Assembly (NCBI RefSeq): GCF_007828955.1
Contig: NZ_VIVR01000001.1
Span: 3,968,001 to 4,032,000 of the forward strand
Direction: 5' to 3'
Length of the DNA: 64,000 nucleotides
Source: Kitasatospora atroaurantiaca
GTDB lineage: Bacteria; Actinomycetota; Actinomycetes; Streptomycetales; Streptomycetaceae
The notes under the pieces were generated by a model. It did not search any database and had not been told where the DNA came from. It saw only the letters and a program-made list of their open reading frames with translations. Positions 31,473 through 40,653 of this stretch are shown in pieces. Both the position numbers and the translations under genes were made by a program. The first letter of the stretch is position 1, and each line of letters starts with the position of its first letter.

Positions 31473-33305
31473 GTGTCCTCCACTGAGAAGCCGGAGCCCT
31501 CTGCCGTTCCCGCCGAGCGCCCCGGTGCCGCTGCGAGTGCGCTCGCGCGCTGGCGGCCGCGGGCCGCTTCGGCGACCGTCTGGTACCTCCGGCTGCTCGC
31601 GCTGCTCAACCTGGTGGCGGTACTGGCGGTGCCGTTCCGCGACCAGGTGCAGACCCACAACGAGGGCGAGTACTTCACCCCCTATCTGCTGACCGCCGGT
31701 CTGACCTCGGCGTTGCTCTCGCTGGTCCTGGCGGTGGCGATGCGGCGGCGCAAGCGGGCAGCGTGGATCTTCAACCTGGGGCTGAGCGGGCTGACGTTCG
31801 TGGGCTACGTGGTCCTGAAGGGCGACAACTTCGTCCGGCACGGCTTCAACTTGTTCTCGGTCATCCTGACCGGTCTGTTCCTGCTGGCACTGCTGGTCGG
31901 CCGCCGGGAGTTCACCTCCAAGGGCGACCCCTCCAACCCGAAGACGGCGGTGGCCGCCGGTCTCATCGGCCTGGCCGTCGGCGGCGGGATCGGCGCGACG
32001 CTGGTCGGCGCGACCAACACCATCGGGGGCGCGAACTTCGGCGACCGCTTCCTCTACGCCATCGCCCGTATGGTCACCGTCCAGCCGAGCGAGCACGTCA
32101 TCGACGTGATCGCCGTCCCGACCTGGGTCAACGCGGTCATCAACGCCATGGGTGCGGTGCTCTTCCTGCTGGTGCTGTACGTGGCCTTCCGCAGTCCGCG
32201 CGGGCAGGAGCTGCTGACGCCGGCGGACGAGACCAGGCTCCGGGAGCTGCTGGACCGCCAGGGCCGGCGGGATTCACTCGGGTACTTCGCGCTGCGCCGG
32301 GACAAGGCCGTCATCTTCTCGCCGAGCGGCAAGGCGGCGGTGGCGTACCGGGTGCTCGGCGGGGTGTCGCTGGCCTCGGGAGACCCGATCGGGGACCCGG
32401 AGGCCTGGCCGGGTGCGATCGACTGCTGGCTGGCGGAGGCCAGGGAGCACGCCTGGGTGCCGGCCGTGATGGGCGCCTCGGAGGAGGCAGGGGTGATCTA
32501 CGCCCGGCACGGCCTGGACGCCCTGGAGCTGGGTGACGAGGCGATCGTCGAGCTGGACGAGTTCTCGCTGGAGGGCCGGGCCATGCGGGTGGTCCGCCAG
32601 GCGTACAACCGGGTGAAGCGGGCCGGGTACACGGTGCGGATCCGCCGGCACGAGGACATCCCCGAGTGCGAGATGGGCGAGCTGGTCACCAAGGCGGACC
32701 ACTGGCGGGACGGCGCGACGGAACGCGGCTTCTCGATGGCGCTGGGCCGGCTGGGCGATCCGGACGACGGCCGCTGCGTGATGCTCGAGTGCCACGACGG
32801 GGACGGTGAGCTCAAGGCGCTGCTGAGTTTCGTGCCGTGGGGTGCCACCGGCCTTTCGCTCGACCTGATGCGCCGGGCCCGGGACACCGAGAACGGCCTG
32901 ATGGAATTCATGGTGATCGAGCTGCTGCAGCGCGCGAAGGAGGTCGAGCTGGAACGGGTCTCGCTGAACTTCGCGATGTTCCGCTCGGTTTTCGAGCGCG
33001 GTTCGAAGCTCGGGGCGGGCCCCGTCCTTCGCCTGTGGCGTTCCGTGCTCGGTTTCTTCTCCCGCTGGTGGCAGATCGAATCCCTCTATCGGGCCAATGC
33101 GAAGTATCGCCCGATCTGGGAGCCGCGTTATCTGCTGTTCGAGAAGAGCAGTGAGATTCCCCGGATCGGCATCGCGAGCGCGCGTGCCGAGGGATTCATC
33201 ACCGCGCCGAGTCTCCCCGCTCTGTTCCGTCGCCGACACGTTCGGGCCACCGCTTCGGCGGACGCGTCCAGGCTGCCGGTGGCGGAACGCAGTGGGAAGG
33301 GGTAG
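31473..33305 (+). CDS. MprF-like membrane protein with C-terminal DUF2156 (phosphatidylglycerol lysyltransferase-type) domain
   Basis: The 610-residue protein has six or so membrane helices in the first 240 residues, then a cytosolic GNAT-like DUF2156 domain (about 260-580; markers YFALRRDKAVIFSPSGKAAVAYRVLGGV and SLDLMRRARDTENGLMEFMV). MprF relatives transfer an amino acid from aminoacyl-tRNA to phosphatidylglycerol, lowering the negative charge of the membrane. The membrane half is shorter than full MprF, so flippase activity is doubtful and the acceptor is unproved. The GTG start at 31473 has only a weak ribosome site. Two hairpins follow the stop. Confidence 0.85.
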   Translation: MSSTEKPEPSAVPAERPGAAASALARWRPRAASATVWYLRLLALLNLVAVLAVPFRDQVQTHNEGEYFTPYLLTAGLTSALLSLVLAVAMRRRKRAAWIFNLGLSGLTFVGYVVLKGDNFVRHGFNLFSVILTGLFLLALLVGRREFTSKGDPSNPKTAVAAGLIGLAVGGGIGATLVGATNTIGGANFGDRFLYAIARMVTVQPSEHVIDVIAVPTWVNAVINAMGAVLFLLVLYVAFRSPRGQELLTPADETRLRELLDRQGRRDSLGYFALRRDKAVIFSPSGKAAVAYRVLGGVSLASGDPIGDPEAWPGAIDCWLAEAREHAWVPAVMGASEEAGVIYARHGLDALELGDEAIVELDEFSLEGRAMRVVRQAYNRVKRAGYTVRIRRHEDIPECEMGELVTKADHWRDGATERGFSMALGRLGDPDDGRCVMLECHDGDGELKALLSFVPWGATGLSLDLMRRARDTENGLMEFMVIELLQRAKEVELERVSLNFAMFRSVFERGSKLGAGPVLRLWRSVLGFFSRWWQIESLYRANAKYRPIWEPRYLLFEKSSEIPRIGIASARAEGFITAPSLPALFRRRHVRATASADASRLPVAERSGKG

Positions 33306-33306
33306 T

Positions 33307-33356
33307 CCCTCCGCCGGGGGGCGGAGGGCAGCCGACCGGGTTTCGGAATAACCCGG
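33307..33356 (+). terminator. Two consecutive hairpins after the MprF-like gene
   Basis: CCCTCCGCC/GGCGGAGGG around GGGG (33307-33328) and CCGGGTT/AACCCGG (33336-33356). The remaining sequence to 33589 is AT-richer and holds no gene that I can support; it probably carries the promoter of the next gene. Confidence 0.65.
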
Positions 33357-33589
33357 TTGACCTGCCCGAATACCCATTTGGGTGACAAATCGCCCGACTC
33401 GTACGGAGGAGTGTCTTCGGACGAGCGGGGGGTATCCGGGGTTCTCTCTCCCCCTTCAGGATGATCCGCGATTCGGCATTGAAGCTGAGGCATTGTGTTT
33501 AGCCGATGCCTACTGTGGATGTAGTGCCTCGCGGAATCATGAGCGCACGGGCGTAGTTTCCAAGAGGGAGCGAACGGGGAGCGTCAGTC

Positions 33590-34366
33590 GTGAAGCAGAT
33601 GACCCACGCGGGGGGCGCGCGAGAGGGGACGCTGGCCTACGCCAGGAGGGCCGCTGTCGCCGAGTGGGGGGCATTGTTCGCAACCGTCCGGGAGCACGTC
33701 GCGCGCAAGCGCTTCGCGGCCGTTCCACTGGCGACGACGGCGACGCTCCTGATCCTGCTGTTCAGCATCGTCCAGCACCTCCCCGGCGGAGAGCGCTTCG
33801 TCACCCACATCGGGGTGGTCAGGGCCTCGCTCCCGCTCGACGTCTCGCTGCTGCGGACGCCGCTCTCGCTCTACGTGCCGGCTCTCGACCTGCCGGTCTG
33901 GGGCGCGCTGGCCCAGGTCTTCGTGGTTTTCGGGGTCGCCGAGATCGTGCTCGGCAAGCGGCTGACGCTGGTGGTCGCGTACGTCTGCACCCTGGCCGGG
34001 ACGCTGTTCGCCCGGATCGGTGTCGCGATCGGTCCCGACCACCTCTTCGGCTTCCCGAGCTGGGTCGGGTACGTCCGGGACACCGGGCCGTCGGCCGCCG
34101 TGGTGGCGCTGGCGGTCTGCATCGCCTTCCGCTGCCGGGCGTGGTGGACGGGGGGAACGGTGGCGGTGGTGATGGTCGTCGAGGCGGTCGTGCTGCCGAA
34201 CCTGGCGGGCCTGGAGCATGTGGTCGCGCTGCTGTTCGCGGTGCTGATCGCCGTCTCGGTGGAGGTCTTCGGCGACCTCTGGCCACGGGTGCTGGCCGGG
34301 GTCGGCGCAGCGACCTCGGTCGCGACCGAGGCCCGCCGCCGGACGGCCGGCGCGGTCACGCCGTAG
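33590..34366 (+). CDS. Rhomboid-like membrane protein
   Basis: The 258 residues start with GTG at 33590. A cytosolic basic N-terminus is followed by about six hydrophobic segments (LATTATLLILLFSIVQHL onward). The arrangement and DTGPSAAVVAL resemble the divergent actinobacterial rhomboid-like group; a Ser in the GPS position and a His in LEHVVALLFAVL could correspond to the catalytic pair, but the normal GxSG motif is not kept, so protease activity is uncertain. It follows the MprF-like gene. Confidence 0.6.
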   Translation: MKQMTHAGGAREGTLAYARRAAVAEWGALFATVREHVARKRFAAVPLATTATLLILLFSIVQHLPGGERFVTHIGVVRASLPLDVSLLRTPLSLYVPALDLPVWGALAQVFVVFGVAEIVLGKRLTLVVAYVCTLAGTLFARIGVAIGPDHLFGFPSWVGYVRDTGPSAAVVALAVCIAFRCRAWWTGGTVAVVMVVEAVVLPNLAGLEHVVALLFAVLIAVSVEVFGDLWPRVLAGVGAATSVATEARRRTAGAVTP

Positions 34367-34398
34367 CGCCGGTAGCTTTCGCAACCGAGCAACCACAA

Positions 34399-34476
34399 CA
34401 GGGGCGCGAGGAGCTGCGCGAAGCCGGAGGCAGCAGGCCGTCACCTTCCGATCTCGCGCAGTTCCCCGCGCCCCTG
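34399..34476. repeat. Dispersed hairpin repeat, copy 1
   Basis: The left arm is CAGGGGCGCGAGGAGCTGCGCGA and the right arm TCGCGCAGTTCCCCGCGCCCCTG. It is an imperfect inverted repeat between two genes, the same family as 40533-40610, 43466-43568 and 60490-60617. Confidence 0.85.
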
Positions 34477-34503
34477 ACAGTGCAACTGGCTCAGGTCCCG
34501 AAG

Positions 34504-37236
34504 TCAGCTCCGGGGCAGGCCCATCTCGAACCAGACCACCTTGCCGACGGCCTTGCGGGCGGTGCCCCAGCGCTCGGCGAGCTTGCTCACGAGATTGAGA
34601 CCGCGCCCGTCCTCGTCCAGCTCCTCGGAGGGCTCCAGCGAGGGCAGGTTGTGGTTGTCGTCGCTGACCTCGACCAGCAGCTTGTCCACCCGGATCAGCT
34701 GTAGCTGGACGTGGTCCCTGGCGACCCGGACGGCGTTCGTCACCAGCTCGCTGACCAGCAGCTCGACGGTGTCCGTGAGCGCCGTCAGCTGCCAGGCCGC
34801 GAGCTGCTCGCGCACCAGCGCGCGGGCCCGCCGGACCTCGGCGGTGGCGACCGCCAGCTCCCAGGTGGCCACCTCGGTCGGCGCGACGCCGTCGAAGCGG
34901 GCCACCAGCAGGGCGATGTCGTCCTGCCGGTCGTCCGAGTGGAGCCGGTCGAGCACGACGTCGCAGGCCTCCTCCGGGGTCTGCTTGGGGTCGATCAGGT
35001 TGCCGCACAGCGCGGCCAGGCCTGCTCCTATGTCCCCGCCCCGGACCTCGACCAGACCGTCGGTGCAGAGCACCAGCATGGAGCCGTCGGAGACGTCGAT
35101 CTTCTTGGCGACGAACGGGACGCCGCCGACCCCGATCGGCGCGCCGGCCGGGATCTCCAGCAGTTCGCCCGTGCCGTCCGGATGCACCAGCACCGGCGGC
35201 ACATGGCCGGCGCTGGCCAGCTCGCAGGTGCGGTTGATCGGGTCGTAGACCGCGTAGAGGCAGGTCGCCAGGTGGTCGTCGCCGAGCTTGTGGGCCAGGT
35301 TGTCCAGGTGGCGCAGCAGCTGGCCAGGGGGCAGGTCCAGGGCGGCGAGGGTCTGCATCGCGGTACGGAAGCGGCCCATCGCGGCGGCCGAGTGCAGGCC
35401 GTGGCCCATCACGTCGCCGACCACCAGGGCGACCCGGCTGCCGGGGAGCTGGATGGCGTCGAACCAGTCGCCGCCGACCTCGGCGCGGCGGTCGCCCGGC
35501 ATGTACCGGTGGGCGATCTGCACGCCGGGGATCTTCGGCGGGCGGGTCGGGATCATGGAGCGCTGCAGGGTCGTGGCGACCTTGGACTCGGCCCGGTGCA
35601 GCCTGGCGTTGTCCAGCGACAGCGCCGCGCGGGCGGCCAGCTCGCGCAGGGTGGCGGCGTCGCTCTTGTCGAAGGGTGCCCGGTCGGGAAGCCGCAGCAG
35701 CTTGAGGATGCCGAGGACGGTGCCCCGGGCCGACAGCGGCAGCACCAGCATCGAGCGGCCGACCACCACCGGGACGAGGTTCGGGCCGCCCAGTGAGGCC
35801 GCGTAGTCCACCGCGACGTCCGGGCTGATCACGGGCACGAGCACCGGCTGGTTCTCCTGCAGCGCCAGCCCGGGCGGGGTGGAGCGGGGCATCGCCAGCA
35901 GCGATCCCTCCTCCAGGACGTGGTCCCAGCTGCCCGAGGAGGCGTTGAACGAACGGGCCACCCGGCGGAGCATGGTCGCGTCGTGCGGGCGGCCCACCGG
36001 CAGCTCGGAGTCGGAGATCAGCCCGTCCAGCAGGTCCACGCAGGCGAAGTCGGCGACCCGGGGGACGAGCACCTGGCACAGCTCGCGCGCGGTGGTGTCC
36101 AGGTCGAGGGTGGTGCCGACGCTGCTGCCGACGTCGCTCAGCAGGGCCAGCTGCTCGCCGGCCTGACTGCTGGTCAGCACCTCGACGGCGGGGGAGGGCG
36201 AGGCGGGCTGGGCGGGGACCTCGGCGGCGCGGACGGGGACGTGACCGTTGGCAGCGGACTCGATGGTGGGGCCTCCCGGGGTCGGGCGGGTGCTTCCGGT
36301 CGGAGTTGCGGGCGGGTTGCCGCCCCGGGAGGAGGCGGCCTCGCGCGGGCCCGGGACGGCGCCGGGTGCCTTCGGGCCGTCCACGCCGTCGGCGGCGGGC
36401 AGGACCTGGAGCCCGATCGCGCTCGGCCCGGACCCCGGCCGGCTCGCCTCGGGCGGCCGCCGGACGGCTCTGGGCTGCACCGCCCGCTGCTGCGCGGTCG
36501 GGTAGCGGCGGCCGAGACCGGCCGCGATCCGGGCCACCCCGGACCCTGTCTGCTCGTACGGCAGCACCGGCAGCCTGGTGGCTGCGTCCACCCACAGTGC
36601 GGGCAGCCCCGCCTCGGCGAGCTGCCCGAGCAGGCGCTGCTGGCGCTCGTCCGAGCCTTTGGGCAGCAGCGGGGCGAGGGCGGCGGCCCCGGCCGGGCCG
36701 GCCGGGGTGAAGGCGGCGGCCACCCGGTGGAAGCCGCCCTGCGAGGCGGGCGCCGCCGCGTACGGGAGCAGCCGCTCGCCCAGCGCGATCCGGGGGCCCG
36801 CGGAGCGCAGCGGCCGGGCGTCGGCGGCCAGCACGAGCAGGCTGCGCCCGACGGGCTCGGTGAGCGGGTAGGCCCACCACAGCATGTCGCGCAGCCGGTC
36901 CTCGCGGTCGGTGACGGCCATCGAGCCGGCCCACGGGGTCCGGTCGAGCTGGGTGAGGTCGTCCAGGGTGTCGAGGGCGTCGCAGCGGCGGCCGCCGCCG
37001 GCCGGGCGTGGGCCGGCCGTCTCCGGGCGCGGTTCGATGGCGGGGAGAAGCCCGGAGGCCGTACGGCCGCAGGCCACCTCGGCGCGGTGGCCGAAGAGCT
37101 CCTCGGCCGCCCGGTTCCACTGGGCGATCCGGCCGTCCGGGTCGATCAGGACGGCGGCGAGGCGCAACAGGGCGACCACTCCTGAGGGGTGGTCGTCCGG
37201 CGAGTTGTTCGCTGTGGAGTTGGGCTGGTCCACCAT
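34504..37236 (-). CDS. PAS/GAF/SpoIIE-type PP2C phosphatase with C-terminal anti-sigma-type ATPase domain
   Basis: The 910-residue cytosolic regulator has a PAS-like domain (about 15-110: LIDPDGRIAQWNRAAEELFG), a long low-complexity middle, a GAF domain (about 365-530), a SpoIIE phosphatase domain (about 555-760; VGGDWFDAIQL, VGDVMGHG, CTDGLVEVRGGD, DDIALL) and an RsbW-like HATPase (about 775-905; LLVSELVTNAV, GRGLNLVSKLAERWG). Such proteins dephosphorylate anti-anti-sigma factors and can also act as anti-sigma kinases. No sigma or antagonist gene is adjacent. The ATG at 37236 is chosen; a longer start at 37320 is possible. Confidence 0.88.
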   Translation of the reverse strand: MVDQPNSTANNSPDDHPSGVVALLRLAAVLIDPDGRIAQWNRAAEELFGHRAEVACGRTASGLLPAIEPRPETAGPRPAGGGRRCDALDTLDDLTQLDRTPWAGSMAVTDREDRLRDMLWWAYPLTEPVGRSLLVLAADARPLRSAGPRIALGERLLPYAAAPASQGGFHRVAAAFTPAGPAGAAALAPLLPKGSDERQQRLLGQLAEAGLPALWVDAATRLPVLPYEQTGSGVARIAAGLGRRYPTAQQRAVQPRAVRRPPEASRPGSGPSAIGLQVLPAADGVDGPKAPGAVPGPREAASSRGGNPPATPTGSTRPTPGGPTIESAANGHVPVRAAEVPAQPASPSPAVEVLTSSQAGEQLALLSDVGSSVGTTLDLDTTARELCQVLVPRVADFACVDLLDGLISDSELPVGRPHDATMLRRVARSFNASSGSWDHVLEEGSLLAMPRSTPPGLALQENQPVLVPVISPDVAVDYAASLGGPNLVPVVVGRSMLVLPLSARGTVLGILKLLRLPDRAPFDKSDAATLRELAARAALSLDNARLHRAESKVATTLQRSMIPTRPPKIPGVQIAHRYMPGDRRAEVGGDWFDAIQLPGSRVALVVGDVMGHGLHSAAAMGRFRTAMQTLAALDLPPGQLLRHLDNLAHKLGDDHLATCLYAVYDPINRTCELASAGHVPPVLVHPDGTGELLEIPAGAPIGVGGVPFVAKKIDVSDGSMLVLCTDGLVEVRGGDIGAGLAALCGNLIDPKQTPEEACDVVLDRLHSDDRQDDIALLVARFDGVAPTEVATWELAVATAEVRRARALVREQLAAWQLTALTDTVELLVSELVTNAVRVARDHVQLQLIRVDKLLVEVSDDNHNLPSLEPSEELDEDGRGLNLVSKLAERWGTARKAVGKVVWFEMGLPRS

Positions 37237-37392
37237 GGATTCGGTCTGCTCCCGCCTGGCCGCCGTGGCTCCCTTGTGTCCGGCCGCTCCTGGGTGTCCT
37301 ATCTGTCCGTCGCCCCGCACCTGTGCGGTACTCAGGCATGTGTGCGGTGCGGTCTGCTGTGCGTCTTCCAGCGAAGCACGGTGAGGGCCGGG

Positions 37393-37428
37393 ACTGATAG
37401 CGAATCGATGAGATTCGTAAGTATCAGT
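37393..37428. promoter_or_regulatory. Nested palindrome in the divergent promoter region
   Basis: ACTGATA (37393-37399) and CGAATC (37401-37406), spacer GATGA, then GATTCG (37412-37417) and TATCAGT (37422-37428). It is AT-rich, lies in the 314-bp gap before the SpoIIE-type and J-domain genes, and looks like an operator. I see no gene in this gap. Confidence 0.65.
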
Positions 37429-37550
37429 TGCGTGTCACTCTGCGTGCGCTCGACGGTACCCCTGGTTCATCCGTTCGGACGAGCAGTTTCACCCCTCGGC
37501 ACCCGGGTAGGGTGGCAGGCCGTACAGCCGTACCGGATGAAGGCGAGCAG

Positions 37551-38693
37551 GTGAGCGCAGAGAGCCCCACCCCGTGGACCGACCCCGAGCGGCTGTGGCT
37601 GGAGGAGCAGGTGGCCGCGGCCGAGCTCGCCTGGCTGACGCTGGAGGTCGATGTCGAGACCCTGCGGGTCGAGATCGACAACTTCGCGCTGATCCACCAC
37701 CAGCTGCTCGGCCCGCTCTACGCCCGGCTGGACGAGCTGGACGCCCTCGTCGCGGAGGCCCTCGCGGCCCGCACCGGGCACCCGGAGGACATCCGCACCG
37801 CCGCCGAGGCGCGCCGCCGGGTGGACGACATGCCCGACCTGGACGCGCTCTTCGACAGCATGCCGTCGGAGTCCTCGGAGCCCGAGCCCCCGCGCCGGGT
37901 CCGCCCCGGCAAGGAGGCACAGCGGATCTACCGCGACCTGGCCCGCCGCGCGCACCCCGACCTGAGCACCGACCCGGCCGAGCAGCAGCGCCGCTCGGTG
38001 TTCATCGCCCGGGTCAACGAGGCGTACGCGCACGGCGACACCAAGAGCCTGGAGGAGCTGGCCGAGGAGTGGTCCACCGCGCCCGAGGCCGCCCCCGCGC
38101 CGGACGCCCCGGACCGGCACGCCTGGCTGCGCCAGCGCCTGGAGTGGCTGACCGGCAAGATCGGGCAGCTGGCCACCGAACAGGTCCGGCTGGAGAACAC
38201 CGCGATGGGTGAGCTCCTGCGGCTCGCCCCGCAGGAGCCGGACCGGCTGCTGGAGGAGCTGGCCGAGCAGCTGCTCGGCAAGGCCGCCGAGCGGCAGCGC
38301 GAGCTGGAACGGCTGCTGACCGACGACAATGGTGGGGACCGCCCCGAATCCCAGGAGACCCAGACGATGTTCGCCCAGCTGCCCACCACCGACGCCGCCT
38401 CGATCCCGGCCGACGCCCCGCTGCTCGACGTCCGCGAGCAGGACGAGTGGGACGCCGGGCACGTGGACGGCGCGCTGCACATCCCGATCGGCGAGGTGAT
38501 CGCCCGGATGGGTGAGCTCCCGGACGAGAAGCTGTACGTGCTCTGCCGGGTCGGCGGCCGCTCGGCGCAGGTCGTCCAGTACCTGGTGGCGCAGGGCCGC
38601 GAGGCGGTCAACGTGGACGGCGGCATGTTCGCCTGGGAGGCGGCCGGCCGGCCGATGGTGAGCAGCGACGGCCGGGACGCCTTCGTTCTCTGA
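37551..38693 (+). CDS. J-domain-like / rhodanese fusion protein
   Basis: The 380-residue protein has an N-terminal coiled coil (about 15-75), a DnaJ-like segment around QRIYRDLARRAHPDLS with His135-Pro136-Asp137 (the motif that stimulates Hsp70), a second coiled coil (about 200-265), and a rhodanese domain (about 275-380) with DVREQDEWDAGHVDGA and active-site Cys332 in LCRVGGRS. The frame is open throughout, but an ATG at 38367 with AGGAG 9 bp upstream lies exactly at the domain boundary, so a free rhodanese of 108 residues could also be made. GTG 37551 follows AAGGCGAG. Confidence 0.82.
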   Translation: MSAESPTPWTDPERLWLEEQVAAAELAWLTLEVDVETLRVEIDNFALIHHQLLGPLYARLDELDALVAEALAARTGHPEDIRTAAEARRRVDDMPDLDALFDSMPSESSEPEPPRRVRPGKEAQRIYRDLARRAHPDLSTDPAEQQRRSVFIARVNEAYAHGDTKSLEELAEEWSTAPEAAPAPDAPDRHAWLRQRLEWLTGKIGQLATEQVRLENTAMGELLRLAPQEPDRLLEELAEQLLGKAAERQRELERLLTDDNGGDRPESQETQTMFAQLPTTDAASIPADAPLLDVREQDEWDAGHVDGALHIPIGEVIARMGELPDEKLYVLCRVGGRSAQVVQYLVAQGREAVNVDGGMFAWEAAGRPMVSSDGRDAFVL

Positions 38694-38764
38694 TTCCCCC
38701 TCGCGGGTGTGCCCGGTACGGCAGGATGACCGGGCACACCGCCACGCCGAGGGAGGAGACCGCC

Positions 38765-39397
38765 GTGCGTACCTGGTCCACTCCCGCGCTGACCGTGCTC
38801 GGCTCGGCCGGGGCGCTGCTGCTGGGCGGCACCGGGCTCTTCCTGGCGGCGCTCTTCCTGCACGTCGCGCCGTCCAACGCGGTCTCCCAGCGGTACCGGT
38901 CGGAAGTCGACCAGGTGGTCTACCCGGAGTTCGAGCAGAACTGGAAGCTGTTCGCGCCCAACCCGCTGCAGCAGAACATCACCGTGGACGCCCGGGTGCA
39001 GACCATCTCCCCCGACGGCCAGGTGCACACCCGTGACTGGCTCGGGCTGACCGCGCAGGACATCGCCGCGATCCGGGGGAACCCGGCACCCAGCCACGTG
39101 GACCAGAACCTGCTGCGCCGCGCCTGGGACTTCTACGACTCCACGCACTCCGCCCAGGACGGCACCGTCACGTCCGGCATGCGCGGCAAGCTCGCCGAGG
39201 AGTACCTCAAGCGGGTCGCGCTGCAGCGCTTCGGGCGGACGGCCGACGGCGAGCGGATCCTGCAGATCCAGCTCCGGGCGGGGACGGCCGAGGTCGCTCC
39301 GCCGCGCTGGAGCCAGGAGCAGGTCTCGACCGAGGTGCAGTACCGGGAGCTGCCCTGGTGGCCGGTGGACGACTCGGACCACGAGGGGCTCGGGTGA
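38765..39397 (+). CDS. DUF5819 family membrane protein
   Basis: The 210 residues have one N-terminal membrane helix (LTVLGSAGALLLGGTGLFLAALFL) and an extracellular domain with YPEFEQNWKLFAPNP, the sort of W-x-LFAPNP motif found beside HTTM/VKGC-like proteins. The GTG at 38765 follows GGGAGGAGA. It overlaps the next gene by 4 bp (GTGA), so the two are translated together and the products probably act as a pair at the membrane. Function unknown. Confidence 0.85.
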   Translation: MRTWSTPALTVLGSAGALLLGGTGLFLAALFLHVAPSNAVSQRYRSEVDQVVYPEFEQNWKLFAPNPLQQNITVDARVQTISPDGQVHTRDWLGLTAQDIAAIRGNPAPSHVDQNLLRRAWDFYDSTHSAQDGTVTSGMRGKLAEEYLKRVALQRFGRTADGERILQIQLRAGTAEVAPPRWSQEQVSTEVQYRELPWWPVDDSDHEGLG

Positions 39398-40563
39398 GCA
39401 CGCCTCAGGAGACCGGTCGCCGGCTGCTCCCGGCCATCCCTCGCCAGCCGGCGGGCCCCGCACCCGAGCAGGCCGAGTGGACGCCGAACCGTCTCCAGCG
39501 GGCCTTCGACGCCTTCACCGGACGGGCCTTCGGCCCCTACCAGGCAGCGGTGGTGCGGATCGGCTTCGGCCTGGCCTGGGCCGCCTTCCTGCTGCGCGAG
39601 TGGCCCAACCGGCGGGTGCTCTACGGCGACCGCTCGCCGTGGTCCGACCAGCTGGCGGCCCGGCTGCTCGCGGAGAACCACGCCTTCACGGTGCTCTCCT
39701 GGCACCACGGGCGGCTCTGGTTCGAGCTGGTGTACCACCTGGCCATCGTGTCGGCGGTGCTGCTGATGCTCGGCTGGCGGACCAGGGCCAGCGGTGCGCT
39801 CTTCATGGTCACGGTGCTGTCGCTGCAGAACCGCAACGTCTTCGTCGGCGACGGCGGCGACAATGTCGTCCACCTGATGGCGATCTACCTCGTCCTCACC
39901 CGCTGCGCCCGGGTCTGGTCGCTGGACGCCCGCCGCGGCCGGGAGGGGACCGTCTGGCTTTGGGTCCTGCTCGGGGTCGCCCTGGCGGCCGGCCCGCCCG
40001 GCCTGCTCTGGCTGGTCTGGCTGACCGCCGCGGCCTGGTACGCCGTCAACCGGTGGCGCCCGGACGGTGAGCTGCGGGCCGTGCTGGACGCGCTGGCGAA
40101 CATGCTGCACAACTGCGCGATGCTGGTGATCGCCGCCCAGGTGGTGCTGATCTACTCCACGGCCGGCTGGTACAAGGTGCAGGGCTCGCGCTGGCAGGAC
40201 GGCACGGCGCTGCACTACCCGCTGCACCTGGACTACTTCACGCCCTGGCCCTGGCTCTCCGGGCTGATCGGCTCCAGCTTGCTGCTGGTCTTCCTGCTCT
40301 CGTACGGCACGGTGATACTGCAGGTCGCGTTCCCCTTCACCCTGGTCAACCGCCGGCTGAAGAACGTGCTGCTGGCGCTGCTGGTGGCCGAGCACCTGAG
40401 CATCGCCGTCCTGCTCGGGCTGCCGTTCTTCTCGCTCGCGATGATCGCGGCGGACGCGGTGTTCCTGCCGACGGGCGCGCTGCTGTGGCTGGGACGCAGG
40501 GTCAGTGATCTCGTGGGGCGGCGGGCCGACGACAGGGGCGCGGGGAACTGCGCGAAGCGGTAG
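39394..40563 (+). CDS. HTTM-domain (vitamin K-dependent carboxylase-like) membrane protein
   Basis: The 389-residue protein has seven or more helices and resembles the membrane part of gamma-glutamyl carboxylase (LREWPNRRVLYGD, ENRNVF-like QNRNVFVGDGGDN, VVLIYSTAGWYKVQGSRWQDG). The HTTM family is related by sequence, but bacterial substrates are unknown. It is coupled to the DUF5819 gene by a GTGA overlap. Its last ten residues (DDRGAGNCAK) are encoded by the left arm of a dispersed repeat (40533-40610), so the natural C-terminus may have been replaced. Confidence 0.85.
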   Translation: MSTPQETGRRLLPAIPRQPAGPAPEQAEWTPNRLQRAFDAFTGRAFGPYQAAVVRIGFGLAWAAFLLREWPNRRVLYGDRSPWSDQLAARLLAENHAFTVLSWHHGRLWFELVYHLAIVSAVLLMLGWRTRASGALFMVTVLSLQNRNVFVGDGGDNVVHLMAIYLVLTRCARVWSLDARRGREGTVWLWVLLGVALAAGPPGLLWLVWLTAAAWYAVNRWRPDGELRAVLDALANMLHNCAMLVIAAQVVLIYSTAGWYKVQGSRWQDGTALHYPLHLDYFTPWPWLSGLIGSSLLLVFLLSYGTVILQVAFPFTLVNRRLKNVLLALLVAEHLSIAVLLGLPFFSLAMIAADAVFLPTGALLWLGRRVSDLVGRRADDRGAGNCAKR

Positions 40564-40610
40564 GGCACAGGTCGTTGCCTTCCGATCTCGCGCAGGTCCG
40601 CACGCCCCTG
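40533..40610. repeat. Dispersed hairpin repeat, copy 2
   Basis: The left arm is CAGGGGCGCGGGGAACTGCGCGA, the right arm the more diverged TCGCGCAGGTCCGCACGCCCCTG. The left arm overlaps the end of the HTTM gene. Confidence 0.85.
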
Positions 40611-40653
40611 TGGCCGGCCCTCATCGGCCGCCAGGCGCCCTAGACTGCGACGT

